Source: Christensenellaceae bacterium
GTDB lineage: Bacteria; Bacillota; Clostridia; Christensenellales; Aristaeellaceae
Length of the DNA: 64,000 nt
Assembly (NCBI GenBank): GCA_012837835.1
Contig: DUQK01000037.1
Coordinates: 21,696 to 85,695, forward strand
Reading direction: 5' to 3'
Part shown: in pieces, positions 8,494-18,355 of the stretch
Layout: every line of letters starts with the position of its first letter
How positions within the stretch are numbered: the first letter of the stretch is position 1
The notes under the pieces: generated by a model
Database searches by the model: none
What the model saw: only the letters and a program-made list of their open reading frames with translations
Told to the model about the DNA's origin: nothing
Position numbers and translations under genes: made by a program

Positions 8494-10932
8494 ATGACCG
8501 ATATAGAAAAGAACGAAGACATTATAATAGCCCCACTTGAGGAAGTACTCCATAACAGCATGATGCCCTATGCGGAGTATGTAATAATGGAGCGAGCTCT
8601 GCCAAGGGTTGAGGACGGCTTAAAACCCGTACAAAGAAGAATACTCTATACCATGCAGGAGCTTGGAATAACTCCCGATAAACCTCATAGGAAATGCGCG
8701 CGCATTGTGGGCGATTGTTTAGGTAAATATCATCCTCATGGAGATAGTTCCGTGTACGATGCGCTTGTGCGACTGGCTCAGCCCTTTTCTCTTAGGAATA
8801 CTTTGGTTGACGGGCATGGAAACTTTGGCTCAATAGACGGCGACAGCGCCGCTGCTATGCGCTACACTGAAGCTAGAATGACCCCCCTTGCCCTTGAAAT
8901 GCTTAGGGACTTAAATAAGGATACGGTACCATTCAGGCTCAATTTTGACGATACATTAAAAGAGCCGGATCTTCTTCCCTCAAGGTTCCCAAATGTTCTG
9001 GTAAATGGCGCTTCCGGTATTGCGGTAGGGCTGGCTACTAATATCCCTACCCATAACTTAAGGGAAACTATAAACGCCTGCATATACTATATGGAAAACC
9101 CTACTGCTACACTTGATGAAATAATGGAGATATTGCCGGCGCCCGATTTTCCAACAGGCGGACAACTTCTTGATACTCCCGAAATAAGAGAGGCATATGA
9201 AACCGGTAGAGGTAAGCTCACTCTAAGGGCGAAAGTACATGTAGAAAAAGGCAGAGCTGGTAGACACCTTCTTTGCATAACAGAAATACCTTACCAAGTG
9301 AACAAGGCACAAATGCTTGAGAAAATACTAAAGCTTTCAAGCGAAAAAAAGGCTGCACTCGGCTCAATATATGATATACGGGATGAATCAGACCGAACGG
9401 GCTTAAGGGCGGTTGTGGAGCTTAAAAAAGATGCGGACCCGCTGCTTGTGCTTGGCTATCTATACAAATATAGCGATTTACAGGTAACATTCGGTGTAAA
9501 CATGGTTATGATAGCTGAAGGAAAACCCCAACAGCTAGGTTTGATAGAAGTTATTGAGCACTATATAGCGCATCAAAAAAATGTAGTAACAAAGCGTACC
9601 CAGTTTGACCTTGAACAGGCAAAGTCAAGGGCGCATATACTTGAAGGGCTTATAAGAGCGGTGGATAATCTGGACGAGGTAATAGCCCTTATACGCAGTT
9701 CTAAAAACGGCAAGGAAGCAAAAGAGCGTCTAATAGAACGTTTTGCCTTTACGGCAGTTCAGGCTCAGGCAATACTTGATTTAAGGCTTCAAAGGCTTAC
9801 CGGTCTTGAAATACTTGAACTTAGAAAAGAGTACGAGCAAATACTTGTAAAAATAAAGGAGCTTGAGCTTATACTTAAAAGCGAGAGGAAACTCATTTCC
9901 GTTATCAAGAAAGAGATGAAGGCAATAGCCGATGAATTTGGCGATGATAGGCGTACCGAAATAGTAAAGGAAAACAAGAAGCTCAAAGCGCAGGTAGAGC
10001 TTGATGAAATACCCGTGCCTGAGCAGACTGTAGTAATAATTACGTACAACTGGCAGCTTAGGCGTATGTTGCCCAAGGCATTTGAAAAAATAGCGTCCCC
10101 CGAAAATGCGCAGGAGCTTGTTCGCTATACATTCCGTGCCATGACTGACGAATACCTATATATATTTACAAATATGGGCAACTGCTTTAGGCTTTTAGTA
10201 GAACAGATAGAGGAGAGCAATAAACCTAAAGATAGGGGCATTTCAATAGGCGGTCTTATTGCAGGTTTAGACGAGGGAGAAATACCTGTAAGCATATTCT
10301 GTACCCCCGCTGAAGATATAGAGCATATGCCGGACCTTTTATTCTTTACAAAGAAGGGTTATATAAAACGCAGTATTGCTAAGGAATATGATATAAATCG
10401 CAGCAAGTTTATTGCCATTAAACTTGGTAAGGGCGATGAACTTATTAGCGTAAGCAATATGCAGGATGATAAGGATGTAATAGTGCTTACTAGAAAAGCT
10501 ATGCTTATACGCTTCCCTCAAGATGAAGTTCCCTCAACCGGCAGGGCGACAAGGGGCGTTGCTGCTATTAAACTAAATACGGAAGACAGCCTTTGCTTCG
10601 GCGCTATGTTTGGAGAAGGTGATGAACTCATACTAGTTTCCGAGCGCGGCTATGCAAAACGTATAATGTCTAGCTTTATAGATGTACAGCATAGAGCGGG
10701 TAAGGGTTCCCGTGCTTTTGCTTTTTACAAAAACGCATCAAACGGCTCATACATTGCAGCGCAAGGGGTTATATCCTCCCAAAGTATAGTTACGCTTTTA
10801 CAGACGCAGGATAATATGACGCCAATATCTAGCGATGAAATAGCCTACCAAGCCTTGCCCGATAGGGGGCGGAATATAACAATGGCGCTTATGGATAATG
10901 TGGTGTGCGATATGTTTATAGAGGGCAATTGA
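8494..10932 (+). CDS. parC: Type IIA DNA topoisomerase subunit A (ParC/GyrA family, probably ParC)
   Basis: This 812-residue DNA-cleaving subunit carries the active-site tyrosine at residue 124 (A-M-R-Y-T-E-A-R). The quinolone-determining segment is [10 protein letters not shown], with S85 and D89 at the positions equal to E. coli GyrA S83/D87, the usual drug-sensitive residues. A coiled-coil gate region follows (about 390-490), then a beta-pinwheel C-terminal domain. At residues 580-588 the sequence reads DRGISIGGL where gyrase normally has the QRRGGKG box needed for DNA wrapping. This argues for a decatenating topoisomerase IV-type enzyme. GAGGTG precedes the ATG. Whether a separate gyrAB exists elsewhere cannot be seen. 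Confidence 0.8.
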   Translation: MTDIEKNEDIIIAPLEEVLHNSMMPYAEYVIMERALPRVEDGLKPVQRRILYTMQELGITPDKPHRKCARIVGDCLGKYHPHGDSSVYDALVRLAQPFSLRNTLVDGHGNFGSIDGDSAAAMRYTEARMTPLALEMLRDLNKDTVPFRLNFDDTLKEPDLLPSRFPNVLVNGASGIAVGLATNIPTHNLRETINACIYYMENPTATLDEIMEILPAPDFPTGGQLLDTPEIREAYETGRGKLTLRAKVHVEKGRAGRHLLCITEIPYQVNKAQMLEKILKLSSEKKAALGSIYDIRDESDRTGLRAVVELKKDADPLLVLGYLYKYSDLQVTFGVNMVMIAEGKPQQLGLIEVIEHYIAHQKNVVTKRTQFDLEQAKSRAHILEGLIRAVDNLDEVIALIRSSKNGKEAKERLIERFAFTAVQAQAILDLRLQRLTGLEILELRKEYEQILVKIKELELILKSERKLISVIKKEMKAIADEFGDDRRTEIVKENKKLKAQVELDEIPVPEQTVVIITYNWQLRRMLPKAFEKIASPENAQELVRYTFRAMTDEYLYIFTNMGNCFRLLVEQIEESNKPKDRGISIGGLIAGLDEGEIPVSIFCTPAEDIEHMPDLLFFTKKGYIKRSIAKEYDINRSKFIAIKLGKGDELISVSNMQDDKDVIVLTRKAMLIRFPQDEVPSTGRATRGVAAIKLNTEDSLCFGAMFGEGDELILVSERGYAKRIMSSFIDVQHRAGKGSRAFAFYKNASNGSYIAAQGVISSQSIVTLLQTQDNMTPISSDEIAYQALPDRGRNITMALMDNVVCDMFIEGN

Positions 10933-10957
10933 CAAATACTCCTTCTGCATCTAAAAT
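10929..10957 (+). promoter_or_regulatory. Promoter upstream of the yybS-rplI-dnaB operon
   Basis: TTGACA (10929-10934) and TAAAAT (10952-10957) are 17 bp apart. The -35 hexamer overlaps the stop codon of the upstream topoisomerase gene, so the yybS-rplI-dnaB group can be transcribed on its own. Confidence 0.6.
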
Positions 10958-10984
10958 TAATAAAAGCAGCAAGGAAGGAGCGGC

Positions 10985-12073
10985 ATGATAATAAAGGTTA
11001 AAAATATAAAAGCAAGCCTTGTGATAGCGTTAATCATGTTGGCGCTTTCTTCGCTTGTGGTGATTTCGCCTTTTGCAACGCTTCAGTTTGCGCTATTTGC
11101 TTTTATAATATTTCCGCCAATATTGCTTATTGCAGCTGCAGTAGGTGGGGAGATTACGGCGCTTTTTGGGTTTATAGTGTTGTTTATATCAGGGCTTATA
11201 AAAACTGATATGGCATTTGCACTACCCCTTAGCCTATTTCAGATACCAATGCTAGTTGTGTGGATTTTTTGCCTTTACAAGAAAGCTCAGTATAGTAGAG
11301 CAATAAGCATGGTGTTTGCTAGCTATATTTGTTCTGTGCTCATGCTATTTGTTTATGCAAGATTAATAAACACCGGTTTTTCTGCGAGCAATCTTGCACA
11401 AAGCAGCATAGAAACGCTTGATGCGCAGCCGCAAAGGGATGTGCTGCTGTATGCCCTTACAAATGCAGGTCTATTATCACTTGATGCATTGCCCCAAGGC
11501 GTACCTATATTTGACGACAGTATGGCGGGCGTAGTGCTTATGCCACACGCTAGGAAAGAGCTTTTCTCCCAGCTTTTAATCAGGCTTGAAGTGCTTTTTA
11601 GGGCGCTTCCTACCACGCTTTTAACGGGCGAAAGCATTATGCTTGCAAATTGCGGAACTGCATTAGCTTTACACATAGGCAGAAGATATGATAACAGCCT
11701 AAAAGAAGGAGATTTTCAGCTTCCCGGTATGATGAGCTTTACAAAATGGACATTGAGCCCTACTTTAAAAAAGGCAATGGGAGTGTTATTTATTGGTTTT
11801 TTAATAAGTCTATTTGTGCCAAGGGGCAAACTATATACCGCAGGTAAAATGATGTATACTGTACTCGGCACTCTGCTATCCATACAGGGTTTAAGCCTTG
11901 TTGCATTTTTTGTTTCTAATTTTGCAAAGCGTTTTTATTTAAAGCTTTTATTGATGTTGTTGCTATATTTAATATTTACCAACAGCCTTGCATGGATAGG
12001 TCTGTTTGATTTAATTTTTAAATTCCGTTCTCGTAGAAAACCAAGTAATTATAATAGACAGGAGGAACTATAA
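10985..12073 (+). CDS. YybS-like (DUF2232) multi-pass membrane protein
   Basis: A 362-residue protein with about eight hydrophobic segments, including an N-terminal set of helices (residues 10-130), a soluble middle part, and a C-terminal membrane cluster (about 255-345). It sits directly before rplI and dnaB, as yybS does in Bacillus and many Clostridia, and this synteny is the main basis for the assignment. The molecular role of the family is not established. AAGGAAGGAG precedes the ATG, and the stop overlaps the rplI start by one base. In many Firmicutes gdpP lies between yybS and rplI; it is missing here. Confidence 0.65.
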   Translation: MIIKVKNIKASLVIALIMLALSSLVVISPFATLQFALFAFIIFPPILLIAAAVGGEITALFGFIVLFISGLIKTDMAFALPLSLFQIPMLVVWIFCLYKKAQYSRAISMVFASYICSVLMLFVYARLINTGFSASNLAQSSIETLDAQPQRDVLLYALTNAGLLSLDALPQGVPIFDDSMAGVVLMPHARKELFSQLLIRLEVLFRALPTTLLTGESIMLANCGTALALHIGRRYDNSLKEGDFQLPGMMSFTKWTLSPTLKKAMGVLFIGFLISLFVPRGKLYTAGKMMYTVLGTLLSIQGLSLVAFFVSNFAKRFYLKLLLMLLLYLIFTNSLAWIGLFDLIFKFRSRRKPSNYNRQEEL

Positions 12074-12522
12074 TGAAAGTTATCTTATTACAGGATGTGC
12101 CCGGTACAGGTAAAAAAGGCGAGATATTAAATGTATCCGATGGCTATGCGCGCAACTTTCTTTTTCCGCGCAAATGGGCAATGCAGGCGACCGATAAAGC
12201 AGTTAAAGAGGTAGAGCGCCGCAAGGAAATAGAAAGACGCAATGAAGCTGAAAAACTTAAAGAAGCGCAGGATCTTGCCAATACCCTTGAAGGCAAGACT
12301 GTAGTTGTAAATTCAAAGGCGGGGGAAGGCGGTAAGCTATATGGTAGTGTAACAGCACAAGAAGTGGCTGATGCTTTAAAGCGCTATTTCGCCATAGATA
12401 TAGACAAGCGGAAGATAGACCTTAAAGAATCCGTCCGTCAGCTTGGCGAAAGCAAGCTAGAAGTAAAGTTGCACCCTGGCGTATCGGCTAATATGATATT
12501 AAAAGTGGTAGAAGATAAGTAA
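12073..12522 (+). CDS. rplI: Large ribosomal subunit protein bL9
   Basis: This 149-residue protein has the full bL9 architecture: N-terminal rRNA-binding domain with M-K-V-I-L-L-Q-D-V and G-K-K-G-E and [11 protein letters not shown], a long connecting helix rich in Glu/Lys (about 41-75), and a C-terminal domain with G-K-L-Y-G-S-V-T. It binds 23S rRNA near the L1 stalk and helps reading-frame maintenance. It is translationally coupled to yybS (1-base overlap, AGGAGG upstream) and is followed after 3 bp by dnaB, a conserved gene order. Confidence 0.97.
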   Translation: MKVILLQDVPGTGKKGEILNVSDGYARNFLFPRKWAMQATDKAVKEVERRKEIERRNEAEKLKEAQDLANTLEGKTVVVNSKAGEGGKLYGSVTAQEVADALKRYFAIDIDKRKIDLKESVRQLGESKLEVKLHPGVSANMILKVVEDK

Positions 12523-12525
12523 AAT

Positions 12526-13881
12526 ATGTCTAACTTTTCTCCTCTGGATGTGCAGACGCCTCCAAATAGTCAAGAAGCGGAAAAATCAGTTCTGGGCGCA
12601 CTGATGCAGGATTCAAACGCACTTTCTGAAGCGCTGGAACTGCTTGATAGCGAGGATTTTTATAATCCCCGCCATATTGCAATATACGAAGCAATGGTTT
12701 CGCTTAATAATCAGACAAGGGCGGTAGACATTGTAACCATGGATGCTGAGCTTTCCCGAACAGGCAAACTAGATGGGGTGGGCGGGGTAAGCTATCTTGT
12801 TGAGCTTGTGCGCTATGTGCCTACCACCGTACATCTAAGGCATTATATTAATATAGTCCTTGAAAAATCCACGCTAAGGAAGCTTATAAATGCATCAAAT
12901 GAGATAAGCCGAAACTGCTATCAGCAGCAGATGGATTTGCAAGACATACTTATCCATGCCGAAAAATCCATATTTGATATAGTAATGCGCCGCACCGGCA
13001 GCCAAAGGCTTATACACATATCTGAGGTGATGAAGCAAAGCTATAAGACAATGGAGGAAATCGCCTTAAACAAAGGCGCGCTCCTTGGGGTGCCTACAGG
13101 TTTTACACTTATTGATGATTTGCTTACCGGTATGCATCCGGGTGAATTTTTGCTGATTGGCGCAAGACCCAGTATGGGTAAGACTAGTTTTGCTATTAAT
13201 ATTGCGACCCATGCTGCGCTTAAAGGTTTCACTACTGCTATATTCAGCCTTGAAATGCCGAGTGAACATATAGCTACTCGTATATTATGTTGTGAGGCAA
13301 GGGTTAATATGCAAAAAGCCAGAAACGGTACGCTTACATCTGAGGAGTGGAGTAAGCTTGCTATGGCAATAGCGCCTCTTGCCAAGGCGCCGCTCTATTT
13401 AGATGACACCTCTTCGCTTACACCTACACAGCTTAGGAGCCGCAGCCGTAGTCTTATGATGGAAAAGGGCAGACTGGATCTTATAGTAATTGACTATCTA
13501 CAGCTTATGAGTACGGATACGCGGGCTGAAAATCGTCAGCTTGAAGTAAGTGAAATATCAAGGAAATTAAAAGCTATTGCGCTTGAACTTAAAGTACCCG
13601 TACTTGCCTGCGCTCAGCTATCCCGTGCAAATGTGCAGCGCGCTGTTAAGCGACCCATGCTGTCAGACCTTAGGGATTCCGGTTCAATAGAGCAGGACGC
13701 TGATGTTGTAATGTTTTTACATAGAGAGAGCTATTACAAAGAAGACAGCTCGGATACAAACATTGCAGAAGTAATAATAGCCAAGCAGAGGAACGGTCCT
13801 CTCGGAACTGTAAAACTCTATTGGCATGATGAATATACACTATTTGAAGATCTACTTTACGAAGACACAAGGAGCGAATAA
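12526..13881 (+). CDS. dnaB: Replicative DNA helicase DnaB (DnaC in Bacillus naming)
   Basis: A 451-residue hexameric 5'-3' replicative helicase. The N-terminal DnaB domain (P-P-N-S-Q-E-A-E-K-S-V-L-G, residues about 12-110) is followed by a RecA-like domain with Walker A GARPSMGKTSFA, Walker B L-I-V-I-D-Y-L-Q-L-M, and the late motif L-S-D-L-R-D-S-G-S-I-E-Q-D-A-D. Length is standard and all ATPase motifs are present; no intein or insertion is seen. It lies 3 bp after rplI and 1 bp before the YhaM-like gene. Confidence 0.97.
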   Translation: MSNFSPLDVQTPPNSQEAEKSVLGALMQDSNALSEALELLDSEDFYNPRHIAIYEAMVSLNNQTRAVDIVTMDAELSRTGKLDGVGGVSYLVELVRYVPTTVHLRHYINIVLEKSTLRKLINASNEISRNCYQQQMDLQDILIHAEKSIFDIVMRRTGSQRLIHISEVMKQSYKTMEEIALNKGALLGVPTGFTLIDDLLTGMHPGEFLLIGARPSMGKTSFAINIATHAALKGFTTAIFSLEMPSEHIATRILCCEARVNMQKARNGTLTSEEWSKLAMAIAPLAKAPLYLDDTSSLTPTQLRSRSRSLMMEKGRLDLIVIDYLQLMSTDTRAENRQLEVSEISRKLKAIALELKVPVLACAQLSRANVQRAVKRPMLSDLRDSGSIEQDADVVMFLHRESYYKEDSSDTNIAEVIIAKQRNGPLGTVKLYWHDEYTLFEDLLYEDTRSE

Positions 13882-13882
13882 G

Positions 13883-14839
13883 ATGCAATCTCAGAACAAG
13901 GTTTCAAAACTTCAGAAAGACGACAGGTTTGAAGGTTTTTTGCTTGTAAGAAGTGCAAGCAATAGAGTTGGTTCAACCGGAAGCCCATACCTTGATATGA
14001 TGCTTGCAGATAACTCCTGTGATATAAATGCTAAAGTGTGGAACACAGCAGAAACTGCACCTGAAAGCGGCAGCGTTATAAAGCTGCGCGCCGGAGTTAC
14101 GGAGTTTAACGGTAGACTTCAATTAAGGGTAGAGAAATTCAGGCTCGTTACCGAGGAAGATGAGGTTGACTTATCCCTATTAGTGCCTTGTGCCCCTGAA
14201 AAGCCGGAAGTAATGCTAAAACAGGTGTATGACACTATAGAAACTATGCAAAATGATGTACTAAAAAAAATTGTGCATAGCATTATAAAGCAGCATGAGG
14301 ATAAGCTGATATATTATCCTGCTGCGCAGAGCCTGCATCATGCAGAGCGTTCTGGTTTACTTAACCATATAACCAGTATGTTAAATGTGGCTAAGTCCAT
14401 AGTTCCCTGCTATCCATTTTTCGATGAAGACCTTCTTTATGCAGGCGTAATACTGCACGATATAGCTAAAATATTAGAGCTTAAAGCCGATAATTTCGGC
14501 AATGTGAGCGACTATACTAAAGATGGCTTGCTGCTTGGACATTTAGTAAGGGGAGTAAGTCTAATAAGGGATACCGCAAGGCAATTAAATATCCCGGAGG
14601 ATGATGAATATACACTCCTTCTTGAGCATATGATACTTAGCCACCACGGAATAGCAGAATATGGCAGTACACGTCCTCCTATGTTTCCGGAGGCGGAAAT
14701 GCTGCATCTTATAGACGTAATGGACGCCCGCATGAATGAAATGCAAGGCGTACTTGAGCGTACTCCAAGGGGTATATTCAGTGAGAGGATTTGGTCCTTG
14801 GATAGGCGCATATATCACCCTAATTATACAGAGAAATAG
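13883..14839 (+). CDS. OB-fold/HD-domain 3'-5' exoribonuclease, YhaM-like
   Basis: A 318-residue protein with an N-terminal OB-fold (residues about 10-95, nucleic-acid binding) and a C-terminal HD domain: H-H-A-E-R-S-G-L-L-N-H, then I-L-H-D-I-A-K, and later S-H-H-G. This is the layout of YhaM, an exoribonuclease that trims RNA in Firmicutes. I chose ATG 13883, one base after the dnaB stop and preceded by AAGGAG; the frame can be read from 13826 inside dnaB but that has no ribosome site. It is probably co-expressed with dnaB and the downstream MFS gene. Confidence 0.8.
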   Translation: MQSQNKVSKLQKDDRFEGFLLVRSASNRVGSTGSPYLDMMLADNSCDINAKVWNTAETAPESGSVIKLRAGVTEFNGRLQLRVEKFRLVTEEDEVDLSLLVPCAPEKPEVMLKQVYDTIETMQNDVLKKIVHSIIKQHEDKLIYYPAAQSLHHAERSGLLNHITSMLNVAKSIVPCYPFFDEDLLYAGVILHDIAKILELKADNFGNVSDYTKDGLLLGHLVRGVSLIRDTARQLNIPEDDEYTLLLEHMILSHHGIAEYGSTRPPMFPEAEMLHLIDVMDARMNEMQGVLERTPRGIFSERIWSLDRRIYHPNYTEK

Positions 14840-14842
14840 TAT

Positions 14843-16060
14843 ATGAAGAAAAGCAAAAAGCTTTTATTTCGTATAGAGTTAAATTATGCCTTTGTACAGT
14901 CGGGTTTCTGGTTGGCGCACCTTGCACTCCAAGGTTTTTCTGCAGTATTCCTTGCCTACAAGGGTTTTTCAAATACTCAAATAGGTGTAACCAATTCGGT
15001 AATGAGTGTGCTTTCTATATGTTTTCAGCTGGTAGTATCTTCTTTTTCTGATTATAGAAGCGATATTCCCATAAAAAAGATTATGGCAAGTCTTATGCTC
15101 TGCTCCATGATAGCAAGTGCAATGCTTATTAAATTGCCACTTTCCATACTGCTTGTTGCAATTGTATATACTATAGGCGGAGGAATACACAATACAAACA
15201 GTGCGCTGATAAATGCCCAGATTATGCAATATGTAAATGTAGGTTTAGATGTAAATTACGGCTGGCCAAGGGGAGTAGGTTCCATGGCATATGCAATTGC
15301 AGCATTTATACTAGGTACCCAGCTTGATAAGCATTCTCCTTCTATCCTCATGCCGCTTTATATTTTGCTTATATTACTAACTATTATTGCTTGTCTTCTT
15401 ATGCCTAATGTGTCTTCGGTTGCAAGTAAAAGCGCGGCGCTGTATGTGCAGGAGAAGAACAGCGGTCGTACTACATATTTACAGATACTTAAAGGGAATA
15501 GAACACTGTTTTGCTTCCTGTTTGCCAGTGTACTTCTATATGTGGGGCAGACGCCTAATATGCTTTTCTTGGTAAAGGTGGTTAACAGCCTTGGTGGCGG
15601 CTCAAAGGAACTTGGCATATGTATGCTTATACAATCCGGAGTGGAAATGCCTGCGATGTTTGTGGCGCCGGCGCTCCTTAAAAAGTATAAGGCAAGGCGG
15701 CTTCTTCTGCTTTCTTTTATTGCCTATGCAGTGAAGATGTTAATTATTGCCATGTCAAACAGCATGAGTACAATATATATTGCCATGTTCCTAAGCCTAC
15801 TTTGCTATGGTCTTTACGGCGTTAGTGCATCTTACTTTGCAAATGACATAGTTGCTCAAGGAGAGAAGGTAAGGGCGCAAGGTCTAGTTTCCCTTGCCAG
15901 CTACCTTGGCGCAATTATAGGTAATCTAATAGCAGGTGTGCTTATTGACGGTATAGGAATAAATGCACTGCTGCATGTAAGCTGGGTAGTGCTTACATTT
16001 GCAGCAGCAATAATGTTTATTTGCGCTAGGCTAGATAAGAAAACGGCTTTAAAACTATAA
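14843..16060 (+). CDS. Major facilitator superfamily transporter
   Basis: A 405-residue polytopic membrane protein with about twelve hydrophobic segments split by a central loop (about residues 190-215). The start of the protein and the loop F-S-D-Y-R-S-D-I-P-I-K-K between helices 2 and 3 fit an MFS fold of the LacY/nucleoside-permease-like class. Nothing shows the substrate. It begins 3 bp after the YhaM-like gene and ends tail-to-tail with thrS, overlapping it by 6 bp. Confidence 0.7.
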   Translation: MKKSKKLLFRIELNYAFVQSGFWLAHLALQGFSAVFLAYKGFSNTQIGVTNSVMSVLSICFQLVVSSFSDYRSDIPIKKIMASLMLCSMIASAMLIKLPLSILLVAIVYTIGGGIHNTNSALINAQIMQYVNVGLDVNYGWPRGVGSMAYAIAAFILGTQLDKHSPSILMPLYILLILLTIIACLLMPNVSSVASKSAALYVQEKNSGRTTYLQILKGNRTLFCFLFASVLLYVGQTPNMLFLVKVVNSLGGGSKELGICMLIQSGVEMPAMFVAPALLKKYKARRLLLLSFIAYAVKMLIIAMSNSMSTIYIAMFLSLLCYGLYGVSASYFANDIVAQGEKVRAQGLVSLASYLGAIIGNLIAGVLIDGIGINALLHVSWVVLTFAAAIMFICARLDKKTALKL

Positions 16061-17974
16061 ATCCCAGTTTCTTGAAAGAGTTTTTTCATCTGCTTCTTTT
16101 TGAAGAAGCTCTATTATTTTGTCCTGATTGATAGAGTTTATAGTTTTTCCGTCCCTTGTACGTACAGATACTGTGCCGCTTTCAGCCTCCCTATCGCCAA
16201 GTATCAGCATATAGGGTATTTTATGCATCTGCGCTTCGCGTATCTTAAAGCCTATTTTTTCGTTTCTAAGGTCTGTCTGCGCGCGTATACCGGAAAATAA
16301 CATCTTGTTGAGTAGCTCATTTGCTGCATCATCAGACCTGTTTGTTATAGTAAGTATAATAGCCTGTACGGGTGCCAGCCACATCGGGAAAGCGCCGCCA
16401 AAGTGTTCAACAAGTATTGCCATAAAACGCTCGATAGAACCGTACACAACTCTGTGTATCATAACAGGGCGGTGTTTTTCGCCATCAGCGCCTATAAAGC
16501 TTAGGTCAAAACGCTCAGGTAAGCTCATATCAAGCTGTATAGTACCGCACTGCCAGGTTCTACCTATGCTATCTTTAAGGTGAAAGTCAATTTTAGGGCC
16601 GTAAAAAGCACCGTCGCCCTCGTTTATTCTATAATCAACGCCTAGTGAATCAAGCGCGGATTTTAAGCCCTCAGTAGCTTGTTCCCACATTTCATCAGTG
16701 CCTATACTGTTTTCGGGTCTGGTGGAAAGTTCAACCGAATAATCAAAGCCGAATACTTTATATACACTATCAGTAAGCTTATATACGCCTATTACTTCAT
16801 CCTTTATCTGCTCAGGTGTCATGAATATATGCGCATCATCTTGAGTGAAACAGCGGACTCTCATAAGCCCATGAAGCGTACCGCTCTTTTCATGTCTGTG
16901 TACAAGACCCAGTTCACCTGCTCTAATAGGGAGATCCCTATAGCTCCAAAGCTTTCTCTTGTATGTAAGCACTCCGCCTGGGCAGTTCATAGGTTTTATA
17001 GCATAGTCCTCATCGTCTATCTTGGTTGTGTACATGTTTTCACGGTAATTATCCCAGTGCCCGCTTGTTTCCCAAAGTTTTTGGGATAGTATCATTGGGG
17101 TTTTTATTTCCTCATAGCCGTTTTCACGGTGGATTTTTCGCCAATAGTCCTCTAAAATGTTGCGGACTATCATGCCGTTGGGGTAGAAGAAGGGGAAACC
17201 CGGAGCTTCTTCGTGCAAGTCAAATAGGTCTAGCTCACGCCCTAGGCGGCGATGGTCTCTCTTTTTTGCTTCCTCAAGCATGTTAAGGTAATTATCTAGA
17301 TCTTCTTTATTAGTAAAAGCGGTACCGTATATGCGTTGGAGCATTTTATTTTTCTCATCGCCCCGCCAGTATGCACCCGCAATACTGAGCAGCTTAATTG
17401 CCTTTATTTTGTTGGTTGAGGGCAGGTGAGGACCTGCGCATAGGTCAACAAAATCTCCCTGAGAGTAGAAAGATATTTCTTTATCCTCGGGCAAATCTTC
17501 TATAAGTTCAACCTTGTAGGGTTCATCTTTTTCTTTCATCAGCTTAATCGCTTCATCCCTTGGCAGGGTGAAGCGTTCTTCACGCTCGTTTTTCTTTATT
17601 ATACGCTTCATTTCTTTTTCAATGTTGACTAGGTCCTCGGGTGTAAAGGATTCATCACGGTCAAAATCGTAGTAGAAGCCGTTTTCAATCGCAGGTCCTA
17701 TGGCGAGTTTGGCATCAGGGTATAGGTTTTTTACCGCGGCTGCCAGCACGTGGGAAGCAGTATGCCTCAGCGTGTGCCTACCTTCTTCGTCGTCGAATGT
17801 TAGGTATTTTACTTTAGCATCTTCTTTAATAGGCGCTTGCAAGTCCTGTACATGTCCATTTACTTGTGCTACCAGTGCTTTTTTTGCCTGCTCATTATCA
17901 AATTCTTTGAGCAGGTCTAGTGCGTTTGTACCCTGCGATACTTCATATTCTTTTTCGTTTACAACAACTTTCAT
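16055..17974 (-). CDS. thrS: Threonyl-tRNA synthetase
   Basis: A 639-residue class II synthetase that charges tRNA-Thr. In order: TGS domain (1-60), editing domain with H-T-A-S-H (about 75-79), catalytic core with H-R-H-E-K-S-G and C-F-T-Q-D-D-A-H and the zinc site including M-N-C-P-G-G, then the HGTP anticodon-binding domain. ATG at 17974 is preceded by AAGGAG at good spacing, so the longer reading frame into the leader is not the gene. Expression is controlled by a T-box leader, which should read uncharged tRNA-Thr. The gene ends convergently with the MFS gene. Confidence 0.97.
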   Translation of the reverse strand: MKVVVNEKEYEVSQGTNALDLLKEFDNEQAKKALVAQVNGHVQDLQAPIKEDAKVKYLTFDDEEGRHTLRHTASHVLAAAVKNLYPDAKLAIGPAIENGFYYDFDRDESFTPEDLVNIEKEMKRIIKKNEREERFTLPRDEAIKLMKEKDEPYKVELIEDLPEDKEISFYSQGDFVDLCAGPHLPSTNKIKAIKLLSIAGAYWRGDEKNKMLQRIYGTAFTNKEDLDNYLNMLEEAKKRDHRRLGRELDLFDLHEEAPGFPFFYPNGMIVRNILEDYWRKIHRENGYEEIKTPMILSQKLWETSGHWDNYRENMYTTKIDDEDYAIKPMNCPGGVLTYKRKLWSYRDLPIRAGELGLVHRHEKSGTLHGLMRVRCFTQDDAHIFMTPEQIKDEVIGVYKLTDSVYKVFGFDYSVELSTRPENSIGTDEMWEQATEGLKSALDSLGVDYRINEGDGAFYGPKIDFHLKDSIGRTWQCGTIQLDMSLPERFDLSFIGADGEKHRPVMIHRVVYGSIERFMAILVEHFGGAFPMWLAPVQAIILTITNRSDDAANELLNKMLFSGIRAQTDLRNEKIGFKIREAQMHKIPYMLILGDREAESGTVSVRTRDGKTINSINQDKIIELLQKEADEKTLSRNWDL

Positions 17975-17990
17975 AATAATCTCCTTTGAT

Positions 17991-18186
17991 AAAATAAAAA
18001 CGCCCCCTAAGGGACGGATGTCTCCGCGGTTCCACCCTAATTGCATGTGCCACTCGCAACGTGATAACGGGCGTAAACCGTTCCTTTTGGCAGGCGGTAC
18101 TTGTCTTATTTTCCCTCCCTGCTTTCAGCAAGCGCAGGGTCTCTGAAAGAGAATAATAATCAGCTTGTTCTGCCGCAACAAGGTAA
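17991..18186 (-). ncRNA. T-box leader of thrS
   Basis: The minus-strand leader carries the T-box core GGGTGGAACCGCGG (18037-18023), which pairs with the tRNA acceptor end, followed by a terminator stem (CGTCCC-TTAG-GGGGCG, 18016-18001) and a U-rich tract (to 17991). Uncharged tRNA-Thr should favour the antiterminator. The upstream part folds into a GC-rich stem I region. I could not fix the specifier codon with certainty; an ACC in the middle of the leader is a candidate. Confidence 0.9.
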
Positions 18187-18191
18187 GAAAA

Positions 18192-18220
18192 AGTATATAT
18201 CTTTTTTTCCTAGTTGTCAA
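18192..18220 (-). promoter_or_regulatory. thrS promoter
   Basis: On the minus strand TTGACA (18220-18215) and TATACT (18197-18192) with 17-bp spacing lie just upstream of the T-box leader. Confidence 0.75.
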
Positions 18221-18273
18221 ACGGATAAATATTGTATACAACTCGCCTTTTACAAATTTTGCGCAATTACCCC

Positions 18274-18302
18274 TTTACAAATAGTTTTATTGATGCTATA
18301 AT
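18274..18302 (+). promoter_or_regulatory. Promoter of the SorC-regulated sugar island
   Basis: TTTACA (18274-18279) and TATAAT (18297-18302), 17-bp spacing, 54 bp upstream of the SorC-type regulator. It is divergent from the thrS promoter. Confidence 0.75.
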
Positions 18303-18305
18303 CTA

Positions 18306-18342
18306 CATGAAATTAATTACATTGAATGAACGAAATTTCATG
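18306..18342 (+). promoter_or_regulatory. Candidate operator for the SorC-type regulator
   Basis: A perfect 9-bp inverted repeat, CATGAAATT (18306-18314) and AATTTCATG (18334-18342), 19 bp apart, lies between the -10 box and the regulator start. Its position just downstream of the transcription start fits autorepression of the island. Assignment is by position and symmetry only. Confidence 0.5.
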
Positions 18343-18355
18343 ATAAGGATAAACA

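Noticed and set aside
17700..18146. 148-codon plus-strand frame over the thrS start and T-box
   Set aside because: Antisense to thrS and its T-box leader, whose conserved core explains the sequence.
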